Below are positions 13,673 through 24,911 of a stretch of 64,000 nt of DNA, one piece after another; the stretch's first letter is position 1; each line of letters opens with the position of its first letter. This stretch comes from Cyathus striatus. Its lineage: Eukaryota > Basidiomycota > Agaricomycetes > Agaricales > Nidulariaceae. The translations under genes were made by a program, and so were the position numbers. The DNA lies in the NCBI GenBank assembly GCA_025738555.1, contig JAOVFP010000001.1:3038001-3102000 (forward strand), in the 5' to 3' direction. Under the pieces are notes generated by a model. The model did not search any database and had not been told where the DNA came from. It was given only the letters and a program-made list of their open reading frames with translations.

Positions 13673-16002
13673 TACATTCGGTTTCCCACCTTTGAGGTGG
13701 TATTCATTCGGTTTTCTGTTCGTATACTTCGATTTCTTTGGGATTTTGGGTTGGACTTTGGGCTCATGTATAACCTATAATACCGTGCCTGACTATTACC
13801 AAGAAACACGTACCTGCATTGAATATTCCTCATGCGGCGCCTAAAATATACCAGGCGCTGGATCAGATGATAAGACAGATAGCTGCACCTGACTGCGTAC
13901 ATTTATCCTACAGCTCCAACAGGTCTTCCACCGCCCAGGTCATTCCAAACAGCTTTGGACTACTGTGCCGTACGACGAACCGAATGGAAACAATGAAGTA
14001 TGCAGGGGGCGGCGGCTTGTATGCTGCAGGGGACACTGTCACGCTGCATGCCTGCATATGCCTGCGAAGAATTCGGACCGCATAAGCGGTAAGGTTTTTG
14101 ATATGATCGAAATGACACCTGCACTCTCGCTGCCATGGGATGAACTAATGAACCCATGAAGTTAGACAAAGACAGTTGCCCGTTCAATCATCCTCTGCTG
14201 TTTTGCAGTCTGGGACCGGATGGAGCCGGATAGAAATCGCAGAACATCAAGGGGGTCCTGAGAAACAGTTGACTTCACACTATATGGTATGGGAGCGCTG
14301 GCAAGCTGTGCCTATGTGCTAGGCATGAATGGGGCCCTGGAATGCGGAGAATTTGTATCTTTCTTCTCCCTGAGTATAAAACAGATCTATGGGGTGATGT
14401 AGAAAACAGTAGAAATCGTCGAACGTTGCTACGAATGACCAAGGAATGACGACATAGTAGAGATAACAACGTTTCCGGATGATGAACCGTGAGCCCTGCA
14501 TGACACAGCCTCCGAAGCGCTTCACACAACCCAAGATTAAAGCGCGTTTTGCGGTTCCTTCGGTGCGATAGAAACAAGTGGAAAGCAAGAAGTGAAAAGG
14601 GACGGAAATCGATTTGTCTATTACGGAGCCTGTGGGGAGATAATCCTGAACGAAGCTGCGGCTAGGTAGGCTAGGTGCGTTGGCAGCAACGAATATGCGA
14701 GTTGATGACCCCTGAAAATAGATAGTTATTACATTTTTATGTATCCCTGATCGCAACTGCTGTGAAACTATGAAAAGCACGATCGTGCCATGTAGCCATT
14801 CCAAGTCGAAAACGAGAAACCGACGGTGTTGTGGAGTAGTCCCGGCGGTGGAAGGCATTGCCGTAGGCACTGTATAACGATCGCGAAAAAGAACAAGTCG
14901 CCGCTCATGGTTTCCCTGCACTTTCATGTATAATGTACGTCAATGGAATAACATAGAACTGGGATGAAGGTGGAGAATGTCAGGAAGCTAAGCACAATAA
15001 AGCGCGTACAAAGACATGTTGCCTGGCATGTGCTGATCCTTCAGACCAGTTACAGACAATTACTTACACGCTCAGCTTCTGTTTCTCTGTCGCCCTGAGA
15101 TAGTGGCGTCCAGAACGACGGCGTTGCACCGTTGAGATGAAATAGGACGAAAGGAAACGCGCTGCTCGATAAACTCCATCAAGGAACCCTACGGCTGTCG
15201 CCTGTCCCTTCCGCCGGCAATAAGCATCAGCCTGCGGCAATTACCACCTGACTTTATAAATATACAGATGCCGAATAGTCCCCCCCCAACTATGTAGTCA
15301 CTGTGCTTCTAGCTGCAGATAAAAATGAACGCATATACGGGACGAAGTCGATCATTCATTGACGCAAGGGCTGTTAACAACGCGAAAGTTCGAGAAGTCA
15401 TGCTGTGACGGTCAAAAATCGTTCATTTGCAAGGGGAGTGGACACACCTGCACCCACCGGGGAATGCTAAGTATAATCGTGCCGTCGAGTTTTGTTCTCA
15501 GGCCCATTGAAAGGCCTCTGTGAAAGAACGGAATAGAACACGTAGAACATCAAAACCCCGCTATAATGGGTGTAAATGGTGATTAGAACCAGACTATCCC
15601 TTGGTGTACTATCCCTGCGTGATCTTCAGCATTTCATGAACGATAAGGAGATCTAACGGCAGTTTAGATTGGGAATAAGGTTTGTGACATTCGTTCTTGA
15701 CCAGGAGCGCAAGCAGCGGAGAAGGAACCCAGGGACGGTTGAGGTTCACGGAAAGAATGGGAATTGAAGCGCAGTGCGCAGTGCGCACCCGCTGCAACTC
15801 GCATCAAGCCAACCTCCCGCGATCACATGACTACTCCCATATGCTCGCGACATTTTCTCTGCCTTCAAAACATCCTTAAAACTAGCCCAAAACATCCACT
15901 ACACAACCCCGTTGAGCTATCAGAACACTTAGAAAAGTCCTTTTCATAATTAGTCGGATGCGAGGAGATACTGGATATCAGTCCGAGGCAGAAACCCGAT
16001 TA
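13673..16002. other. 2.3 kb stretch without a supported gene
   Basis: The longest open frame is on the minus strand (14319-14927) but has no recognisable motif, no splice context and no coding-like composition. Nothing else is supported; a poly-C run (15281-15288) is the only notable local feature. Confidence 0.45.
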
Positions 16003-16472
16003 TCAACATATCAATACAAAGGAGCCTTGGCGCCTTAAATCCCGTATATCCGAGCATCTCCCGTAGCTACGACCTCGGAAAAGGGAGGGCGCGTCATCTT
16101 CAATTTTCTCTGAGGTTCTACGGGGTTCATTAACGTCGCCAACCGAGAGTTCATACCAGTTCTTCACCTTTGAGCTGGCTTGTTTGCATAAATCAAGCCG
16201 TTCAGTTCTATTTATGTCTCGTTCGATTCTCGAATCAAGCACATCAACCAAACCATACATCCCTAAATGGTGTTAGCGTCCCTTTTCGCACACCCTCTTC
16301 CACTTGAGGCATCATCTCAGAATGTTCTCGCACAATACATACTGCAGGGTCGTCCCAGAAGCCCCCGTGCTGGTTCTCTATCATTTCATGCGAAATACGT
16401 GGAATGGGGCTCTAGTATGTCTATCCAGCTGACACTTACTTGATAAGATAATCCGTTAGACAAAGACGTCAT
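16003..16472 (-). CDS. Small conserved-looking protein, unknown function, one-base frameshift
   Basis: I do not recognise a named family. Exon 1 (start ATG 16472-16470) reads MTSLSNGLSYQ, followed by a short intron (gtaagt...actag). Exon 2 reads SPIPRISHEMIENQHGGFWD, then DDPAVCIVREH, then GVRKGTLTPFRDVW. Immediately after, the frame breaks. One frame lower the text continues LVDVLDSRIERDINRTERLD, then CKQASSKVKNWYELSVGD and EKIEDDAPSLFRGRSYG, ending at 16003. Removing one base from the T run (A run on the plus strand, ~16248-16253) joins the two halves as DVW-LVDVL. A 37-nt GT-AG path also restores frame, but it would delete the TLTPFRDVW block. The product would be about 150 residues, hydrophilic and helical, with no signal peptide. 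Either a recent pseudogene or a sequencing error. Confidence 0.5.
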
Positions 16473-17333
16473 GTCCTGTCAGCTGAATCACATATGTAGT
16501 TTTTAGAAGGCCGATGATGTCCATTAGTCGAATCCTATAGTCAGTTTAATCATTCCTCGAATTTTCATCGACTGTTCCGAAGAGTTTGTTTTCATCATGT
16601 TCAATTTGAAATGTTTAAGTCGCTATCATAAAACGCCAATTACACTGCCTGATTCACGATTCTACATTTTACTCATCACCGTAATGCGCGGATGTAATGT
16701 CACAAGTTTGCTTCCTGTATCACGTCGCGTCGTAAAATCACTGAAGGTAGTCGATGTGGATACATGAATAGTGAAGCGCCGCTTCGTGCATCAAACAATC
16801 GTGCTAACAATTTGCTAAAGTGGCTTAACACAGTCACTCTGGTTTCAAGCAACCCCAGAATAACCGAACCAACAAATATCAAAGGCATAGTGCTGTGATT
16901 TCCACCGGTTTGTAGGTCCTCGGAGTGAGCCCATCACGATGTTCGACTTTCAGCGTCTTAGTTCTTATAGCGACGCTGTGCGACGGTCTTAACTGTGTTA
17001 TCTAATATCTACATTTCGTAACACCGCTTGCGCCTAGAACCGCGATGATCCTTTTCTTACCTAAGTATTTGTTACAGCTTTGCATAGCAGGCAATGATAA
17101 ATATATATAAACAATACCACCCGCGTGACCAGTTCGACTTACTCGCCAACGACACCAATGGATGAGACTTTCCCGCCAACACATGACATGTTGAAGGATT
17201 ATAGGAATTTCCAACGTTCCATGTGGTGCTGGAGCTTCTTTTCGGTCAGGCGTATTCCAAATGACAGCGCTCCTAATTCCTGTCGATAAAGTGTCAATAC
17301 CATCCTTCCTTTCCTCCTCCATCCTCATTGAAG
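16473..17333. other. Intergenic region between divergent genes
   Basis: Presumed promoters of the small minus-strand gene and of the UNC93-like gene. Only short spurious ORFs are present. Confidence 0.4.
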
Positions 17334-19571
17334 ATGACAGCAAAGGAAGTAACGCAAGCACCAGAACCGCGACAACGATTCCACGAAATATGGAGAACCC
17401 CTATGACCCAGATACTGTTGATTTCATTTATATGCTTTTGCTGTCCCGGTATGTATGTTAATCGGTGACTAAAGAATGGATGCGCGTTGAAGGTCGCCAT
17501 GTAGGAATGTATAACGCGATATCTGGCTTAGGGGGATCCGGTCAACTAGACAGCACCGTGGCGGCGAACGCAACAGTTGCGTTACTTGCGGCGACAGCCG
17601 CATCCGCATTGACGATAGTTCCACTGGTGTTCGACGTAGGTGTTCAGTGCGAGACCTGTTCGGGATTCAGCAGTGACTGATTCCCAAATACTCACCAGCT
17701 ATTGGGACCTTGTGCATGCTTATTGATCGGTATGTATCCAACACTTTGCTCTAAGTATATAGTTACACGAAGTCATCGGTGCTTCTCTTACAGGAGGATG
17801 GTGCTATCCGTTGTACTCGGGTGCTCTATTGTGCTATAATCATACCCACAATTCGGCCTTCGTGGTCGCAAGTGGAGCCATTCTGGGTATTGGAGCATCC
17901 TTCCTTTGGGTTGCTCAAGGAGCTGTAAGTGCATTAGTTTCACCATAATCAAGGATATCAGTCTAAGCGTATATCAATGCCCTTTCCTAAGATTATGGTG
18001 TCTTATCCGCTCGCCGATCAAAAAGGCCGAGCTATTGCTCTATTTTGGGTCAGTCAAGTGTTCGGCACTGCATGCATACCGCGTGTGCCCGTTGTTAACT
18101 TATTTTTTTATTTCTTGCAGGTTATTTTCAACCTCGGGGGAGGTATTGGTTCGTTTATTTCGTTCGCTCTCAACTTCCACTCTAAGAGTGGAACCGTCAC
18201 TGACGGAACGTGTAAGTGATATAAAACCTAGTTCACTCAAACCATAACTTCTTATTATAAAATTCAAGATGTGGCGTTTATCGTTATAATGAGTAAGTGC
18301 ATCATGGTAAAATCGTGCCGGAAAACATACGTTTAACCGGGAATATGCATAGCTCTCGGATGGCTGCTTTGCTCTTTCGTATCACCTCCGCACAAGGTGG
18401 TTCGTAGAGATGGTTCGACCGCAGGACAGCCGCCGTCCTACAGAAAAGGCAACGTCTTATCTTCCGTGAAGAGAGAGCTTTCCAATTTCGTCGTCGCCCT
18501 TCGGAACTGGAGAATCCTACTGCTTATCCCCGCTTTCTTTTGTGCGAACTTCTTCTATTCGTATCAACAGAACTCTGTCAATGGTAACACTTATCCATCA
18601 TATGATGTGATTCGGCGCTGAGCATTGTGTTAGGGGCTACTTTTACATTGCGGACTCGCTCTCTAAATGGCGCTATGTACTGGATTGCACAAATGGCAAG
18701 TGTTGACTTACGCATTTAATTATCGGCTGGGGTTATAAAGTTAAAATATTCAGGTTGGAGGATTAATCATTGGGTTCCTCCTTGATCTCAAATGGCTGAG
18801 TCGCCCGCAACGTGCTATACTGGGCTATGTTTTCATTTTTGTATGCGGATTCGCGATTTGGGGTGGTTAGTAACTATTGTTACTATGATGGTAGACGACT
18901 TACTTGGTCTGTTCATATCAGGTGGTCTCGCGTTTCAACGGTGGGAGGATAATGAAGGACGGAGGCAATGGCTTGATTTCTCAGATTCACGAACCTTCAT
19001 AGGTCCTTTTTGGCTGTACGGTTTCTAATTTCTCTCACTGCTGACAATATTGATCGTAGTATCTCCGTGTAGCTACTTCTTTTACGGTGCATTTGATGCC
19101 TTCTGGCAGGTCAGTTCAAGGTTTTGTTTCAGGTGGTCATTTATCTGAAATGGAGTTATAGTCATATTGCTATTGGTTAATGGGAGCATTGGCTGATTCT
19201 CCACAAGCCGCAGCTAAATTTGTTGGATGTACGTGTTTTTAACAGGTCTTGAATGAAATGTATCTCATTAGTTTCAGTGTACAAGACTTTCCAGGCTGCG
19301 GGAGGAGCCGTTGCGTGGCGTATTAACGCGCTTTCATGTAAGTGCTTAGCGGACAAATAATTTCGGGCCACATTCATAATTATGGTTAAATTCTTAAGAT
19401 CCACCATTAACACAATTAACTATTAATTGGGCACTTCTTGGAGCAGCACTTATCGTAGCAATTCCCACTGTGCTATCAATTACCAGGTCGCCAGAAATCG
19501 AAGGAGAGGTTGACGGAGTTAAAGGTGAAACAGATGACATTTCAGTCAAGGAACGGACCAGTAATGCGTAA
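17334..19571 (+). CDS. UNC93-like major facilitator superfamily membrane protein
   Basis: Multi-pass membrane protein of the UNC93-like (DUF895) branch of the MFS, common and multi-copy in fungi; substrate unknown. Exon 1 (17334-17448) reads MTAKEVTQAPEPRQRF...ILLISFICFCCPG and joins in phase to MYNAISGLGGSGQLDSTVAA. This is the family's signature G(M/I)xNAxxGLGGGGQ loop after TM1. Later exons give LGIGASFLWVAQGAIMVSYP, NLGGGIGSFISFALNF, the Lys/Arg-rich central loop ending NFVVALRNWRILLLIPAFF, then YWIAQMVGGLIIGFLLDLKW, YFFYGAFDAFWQSYCYWLMG, YKTFQAAGGAVAWRINAL and a last TM (NWALLGAALIVAIPTVLSI). At least ten short introns are present. The stop TAA is at 19569-19571. Reading frame consistent throughout. 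Confidence 0.85.
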
Positions 19572-20299
19572 CGCTTTTGGACAAGTCGTGAGATTGTATT
19601 TTAATTTAGCTCAGGCTTCGCTTCAATGAAAATCTTTTCATCTTCGTCGAATCTGGATATTCCAAGCTCATGACATCCTTGTAACTCGATATTTATTTGT
19701 TTCGTTGCCAACGCTTTTGCTTGTGCATCGTTTGATCTTGACATCTGAAACTTAACGATATTAGTTAGGACTGTAAATTCATATGTTTAAAGCCTATTGG
19801 CATATCACTTCAAAAAACTGGTACTAATCACGAGAGAAGATTTTGAATTGATGCCTGATGGTAAATATGACGGATGAAGCAATCTGTGGGAAAGAGTTAC
19901 TCCTATCTTCGTTTCTTCTTCAACTTACAAAATAAGTGTCAGCTATATTTTTGTAAATGAACCAATACGTGCGATGCATGATGCTCACCATTGAACCCGG
20001 AACTTTAGAACTGCACATGTAGAGATTTGTTCGGATTACCTAAGGCTCTTTTTCGGACTTGGAGTGTTGCAGTCCGATCAATAAACAATCTTGAAATAGT
20101 CCCTCCGTGTTTCAAGCAAGGAGCGGAACAAGAAACAATGGAAAAACGAACATGAATATTGTATTGAGGATTGGAAATGTGAGAACTTATTTATTGTTGA
20201 ACTTGTGCAGTGGTTACTATGTTTCTGGTCAAAATAGAAACTCTACATTTAACGCTTTAATCTATGAACTGGCAATAAAAATTTACATATATTCTTTCT
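19572..20299. other. Intergenic region between convergent genes
   Basis: 3' flanks of the UNC93-like gene and of the minus-strand F-box copy. No coding signal seen. Confidence 0.4.
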
Positions 20300-22049
20300 T
20301 CATGTATTGGGTGTGGTTTGCAGTTCGCATGCAAAGAAATTTACTAATTCGTCTAGTAGATCATTCGGTTGTAGCAATTGATCGTTCACAAACTTCCACA
20401 CCAATTCATCTCGAGACATCATATTTTCCATACGCTGGTGTTCTCTACTTCTTCCGTGGTCTATGGTATCCACAGTATCAATTAACTCTAAAGCTGGAAA
20501 GCAACTAGCCAAAAAAAATGAAATACGGTCGGGGAAGCGGGCTGGAGAATCTCCAACATAAAGCCGAGTCAGCGCTGTCTGAGAGTTCTTTCCAAAATCT
20601 TGGTCATCAACGTCAGGAGGGTCTGTAGCATCGAAAAACAGGCCGAGCTCTTTGAGGTTTCGACAATGCTCTGCAAAAGGAAGCAATTCGTTGAGTATGA
20701 TTGTCGATTGCATACAACTCCGGCGCGTCAGAACTAGCTCAATATCCAGCATAATTAGGTTCTTCCAGTTAGTCGCCATTTCCTTCGTTGCTGATGGGTC
20801 TGTGACGTAAAATCCTCTAGCGACTTCCATGCGAAATATCTCGATATTTGGGAAACCCAAAAGTAGTTTGATCGATTCATATTTAAGCATTTCCCCTGCG
20901 GGGATGAAAGTACCAATATCTGCCATTCCGTCTCCGGAATGAATTATCTTTAAAGTGTCATGACGACAGTGCTTGCTTATAGCTGTGAAAAGTTGCTTAT
21001 ATGATTCGTCGTCTTGAGTCTTGCGCATCGTGAGAGTTAATTCAACTATAGGTGATGAATCCATCATTTTGAAGAGTGGGATGCAGTCAAGAGCATTTAT
21101 AGTATCGATCAAAAATGTTTGTAACGACAAAAATCCACCCGTTTTCAGTACACGTGGGTTGACGGTACCGGGTCTCCAACGTCCCAACTTCAATTGTTTC
21201 AATGCAGGTAACCAAGACAGACGCAATAGCGCTTCGTAAGTGAGGTTTGGAACACCCAGATATTCGAGATTTTGCCAGATCTGCCTGTTAGAAACAGATT
21301 TTGACATAAGTTGAGTGCTCTGTTTATTATCTGGCTCATCATCATTAGGAGCGCCAAACGTGAATGCCAAGTGCTTTAGGGTCGGATAAAGGTCGCATAG
21401 CTTTAAGAAAAATGAGACCGGAAAATCAGACTTATTAAACAAGAGGTCCACATAATTTAGACGTGGTCCCATAAACAAGTGAGCGAAGGAGAAGTCACTG
21501 AAATTATCGCGACTCCACAACGTTAAACGTTGTATTTTTGGAAAGAGCTTGTCATCTTGCATAGCCAACTGTATACCTTGAAATACAGAAACATCAACTT
21601 GAAGATGTATTCCAGGATACGAGAAGGTCCGAAATACATGGTGCTTGGATGAGAAGGCCCGCACTTTTCCAGCATAGTGTGACAGCCGCTGACAATCACC
21701 TGGAACCAAGGTTTTTCGAAGTACCTATTGAAGTTTAGATTTGAATGACCAGTTTCACAAATGTCATATTTTGAGAGCACTTTGATAACTCACTATATAT
21801 CGTACGCGTCGATCCACTGGGACCCTTGAATCCACTCGAACTTTCTCCTGTAATAGGTGCGCAGGCAAACATTTTGCAAGCGGGTAGAATTCTACGAGTG
21901 TGGACCACAGTAAGTACATCCAAAGCAGGGTGTTCGAAAGCCTTACATGTCCTTGCGAGAGATGCAAGGGTAGATTTACTGTCGATTTCTTCACAAATCA
22001 GACGTAGGATTTCGGGAATTAGTGGTAGCGGAAGGGAATCAGACAACAT
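20300..22049 (-). pseudogene. F-box-like protein, paralogue 1, frameshifted in exon 1
   Basis: Exon 1 starts MLSDSLPLPLIPEILRLICE, an F-box-like N-terminus (LxxIPEIL...LASLARTCKAFEHPALDVL). The frame then shifts at about 21907-21916, where four extra bases (or one) separate LDVL from LWSTLVEFYPLAKCLP. The downstream frame reaches the donor after VRRYI, and a ~60-nt intron leads to exon 2 (VLRKTLVPGDCQRLS...), which stays open for about 460 codons to 20300. Exon 2 has repeated leucine-rich segments (LEYLGVPNLTYEALLRLSWL, LPFAEHCRNLKELGLFFDAT) as in fungal F-box/LRR substrate adaptors of SCF ubiquitin ligases. The copies at 27573 and 52014 share the same exon structure. Without the shift this would be a normal ~550-residue protein. 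Confidence 0.75.
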
Positions 22050-22732
22050 TTAGATTTTTTGAATGATTTGGTGGACGAAGAAGCAACTAAGAAGTGGCAA
22101 CTTAGTGACGCTAGGTGGCTATTGGGTGGCCACTGTTGGGCATTGGCTTCTCTGTTTAATAGTCAAACCACCCACCAATACGAGTACAAATACACAGCTA
22201 CTCCTACAAATAGAATTATAGATGAGATAACGGATTTGTTTCGGATCAACACTGGGTCTGGGTCAGGTCAGATTTAAAATTTAGAAGGATGGCTAAATTC
22301 TCACTGTTGAGTAAAAAAGTTGTGTACTTCACTTCTGTATAATTTTATGGAAATACTTACCAGAAGTATGATTCCTGGAAATTTCCTAGCAGCATCTTGC
22401 TCAATTAATTATGCCGTCGGTTGCTACTAAGTACGCTTGAGAAATCTCTCTTTCGCGCCACCGTGACTGGGTACTGTTCAACTGGTATTCAAGCACAAGA
22501 ATATGGATATAAAGCCTGTGTGAATGTGTGCTATGCTCTTTTGAATCTGGTTGTCCTTTCAATCCTTCAGCTCTTATATATGTCTACTCCTATCTATCTG
22601 TTGCAATTATGCAGTGAGCTTCAATAACTCTATGCAATATCGTGATATATTTCATATAGTCCTTATAGTTCATCGACATATTTTCTAATATTTATCGCAT
22701 TCTCATAAGTATCCGGGGATCAGTCAATAATA
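22050..22732. other. Intergenic region, no feature seen
   Basis: Upstream of the minus-strand F-box copy and downstream of the minus-strand SDR gene. AT-rich, no coding signal. Confidence 0.4.
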
Positions 22733-23890
22733 TCAACTTTTCGTCCCCAGAATGCTGTTTGAGAATTCCCCTAGTTTGTTTGCATCTTCTTCGGTCATCG
22801 GATAAGCAGTATCTTTAATCTGGCTCTCCGTAAGGTATGATCCTCCTTTCCCTTCTAGCTCAGGACAAAGAGCCGCATAAAGATACGTGGCAATCCCACG
22901 ATCGGTTGACTTATAATTTTGTGAGCTTCGCGAAAGCAGTATAAATGCACATGTCTACTCACGATGAGCTCTACCGCTTGGTCTTTCCAATTACCGTCCT
23001 CATCTTTGATTCCCTCTGCGACAAGGTCAAGATATCTAGTTAGGCCGGTCCCTTCAATTCTGTTTTACGACAAAAATCGAAAGTTATCGCCTTCAACTTG
23101 ATCAATATTCAAAGAAAATACGTACGATCCTGGATGGACAGCAAAGCTCTGAATACCCCTTTTCTCGTAGAGCCTTTTATTCAAGCCTATAACAAAGAGT
23201 ATGTTTGCCGTCTTGGATTGCCCATATGCTACGAACTTATCATATACTTCTCCATCCTTGAAGTTGATGTCGAAACGAACAGGGCTGAGTCCGTGCCCAA
23301 TAGAGGAAACACTAATTATGCGTCCTCCAGGGGAGGTCACATGAGAGAGAATGAGGTCCGTAAAGAGGAAATGGCTTATGTGATTGCTGACAGAATTGTT
23401 TAGCGCATTGTCGAGTAAATATACCAAACATACCAGTAGAACTGGCTTTCGTAGCCGTCAATCTTCTTAAATGGTGTTCCGAGTATTCCACAGCTGTTCA
23501 GCAACACGTCGATCTTCCCAAAGATCCAGAAGTAATCTCTTTCGCTGCATGACGGACCGAATCTTGTGACTCCAAGTCAAAGACAATTGTTTTGATGACG
23601 GCTTGGGGACTCGCGGTAGCTTTGATTTCTTCAGAAGCTTTAGCTAGCCTATACAATACAGTGGAAAAACACATCAGGGAGTCTGCGAATATTTTAGCAA
23701 CATGCCCGTACTTCTCTTCAGAGCGTCCCGTAAGCACCACAGTTCCAGCCCCATGCTGGGCAACGAACTTTCCAAATGCAGGTCCTAAACCACTGGTGGC
23801 GCCAGTGACGAGGTAAGTTAGTCCCTTGATGGCACCTGGGTAGGCAGTTGCAATCTCTTGAATGGTTGTCTGTGCGTTAAAGAAAGGCAT
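22733..23890 (-). pseudogene. Short-chain dehydrogenase/reductase, frameshifted
   Basis: NAD(P)-dependent oxidoreductase of the classical SDR fold, closest in feel to WWOX/retinol-dehydrogenase-like fungal SDRs. It begins MPFFNAQTTIQEIATAYPG; the cofactor motif is TGATSGLG (~residues 29-36), with TGRSEEK after beta-2. The catalytic Ser is in ISVSSIG and the Tyr/Lys in YGQSK, followed by FAVHPGS. The tail runs through STDRGIATYLYAALCPELEG to SILGTKS and TGA at 22733-22735. After RHAAKEI the frame must shift by one base (~23521-23545) to reach FGKIDVLLNSCGILG, and no GT-AG pair covers the gap. A short intron (gtatgt...tcag) then joins to NHISHFLFTDL. All active-site residues are present, so the lesion looks recent or is a sequence error. 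Confidence 0.75.
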
Positions 23891-24911
23891 TTGGTTCTGA
23901 GCTGAAGATAAAATTGTTGATACTGGTCTATGTTACCCAGACTCCTGTTTTTATAAGGCATGGAAATGTACAATATTCCACGGTTACTGGAGAATTAGGA
24001 CCGAAATGATGTTATCCAACGGATGTGCGGATAGTTCATATTTTTGAACATTGTGGTTGATACTACTGCCGACTTTCCTAGCACTGTAGATTGATAGATA
24101 TCGTAGTTGACATATATGATATGGCTGAGTGACTGGCTGATCTCTGAAAATACAGACGTGTGATGCGATTAATGCTGATACAGCTGAGGAGAAATGCAAG
24201 AGCCAGTTAGAAATTTCTTATCACACCAGCATGATGCCGAGGCTGAGGTGTCGAAACGGTGGGTTGTGTCTTTGTTGTAACGATAACTATTAATAGTACG
24301 TTGGTAGTACGTGTGCTCTTCATCTTTTCGGCAAACCCCGGAGCCGAGCAGTTACGCACAACATGTAAGTGACAAGTCACTTACATGTTGTGCGTAAACT
24401 AGTGACTCTTGTCTTTAACCCTGAAAGTCGGCGAGGACTCTTACGGTGACCAGAAACTGAATAAAGATAAATACCAGGTAGCGGTGAGAGTATAGCCTGC
24501 ATTAACAATATCCGTAGGTAACATATTCCATATAAATCAAGTCCATGCATCCGCGTAACTTCCGAAGTAGTATATCACTAGTGCAATCCAACCATATATA
24601 TCTGCAAATGTTCCAAGTCAGTAGATGATCTAACATGGAAACAACGAATAACAGAAAGAGGATTCAGTAGTGGCCAATCCCGAAGGAAATGGTTGAAATA
24701 AAGCCGGATGTAGATCATGCTGCTCCCCGACACCCGTAACACTGCGAGACAGCGCACGGGTAGTCCGGAGCGTCATCTGGCCCCGGCAGGTATCATCTCG
24801 AAATAAAGGTGTAAGAAAGAAGTGGAGGCACTCACGCAAGCAAAATAAATATATAAATACACCCATCCTCCTGGACCATAGCTAATGTGCAGAGATATCC
24901 AAGTGAGGCAA
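23891..24911. other. Intergenic region between SDR and PFA4
   Basis: No gene supported. It contains the long perfect palindrome at 24353-24396 described separately. Confidence 0.4.
24353..24396. repeat. 44-bp near-perfect palindrome (21-bp arms, 2-nt spacer)
   Basis: Arms 24353-24373 and 24376-24396 are exact reverse complements (TACGCACAACATGTAAGTGAC), with AA between. It sits in non-coding DNA between the SDR promoter and the PFA4 3' end. It would extrude as a strong hairpin or cruciform and could be a palindromic protein site or a transposon end-joining scar. Confidence 0.9.

Noticed and set aside
14319..14927. 202-codon minus-strand ORF in the SLATT-to-UNC93 gap
   Set aside because: No recognisable motif, no conserved start context and no splice-linked neighbours; composition resembles the surrounding non-coding DNA.
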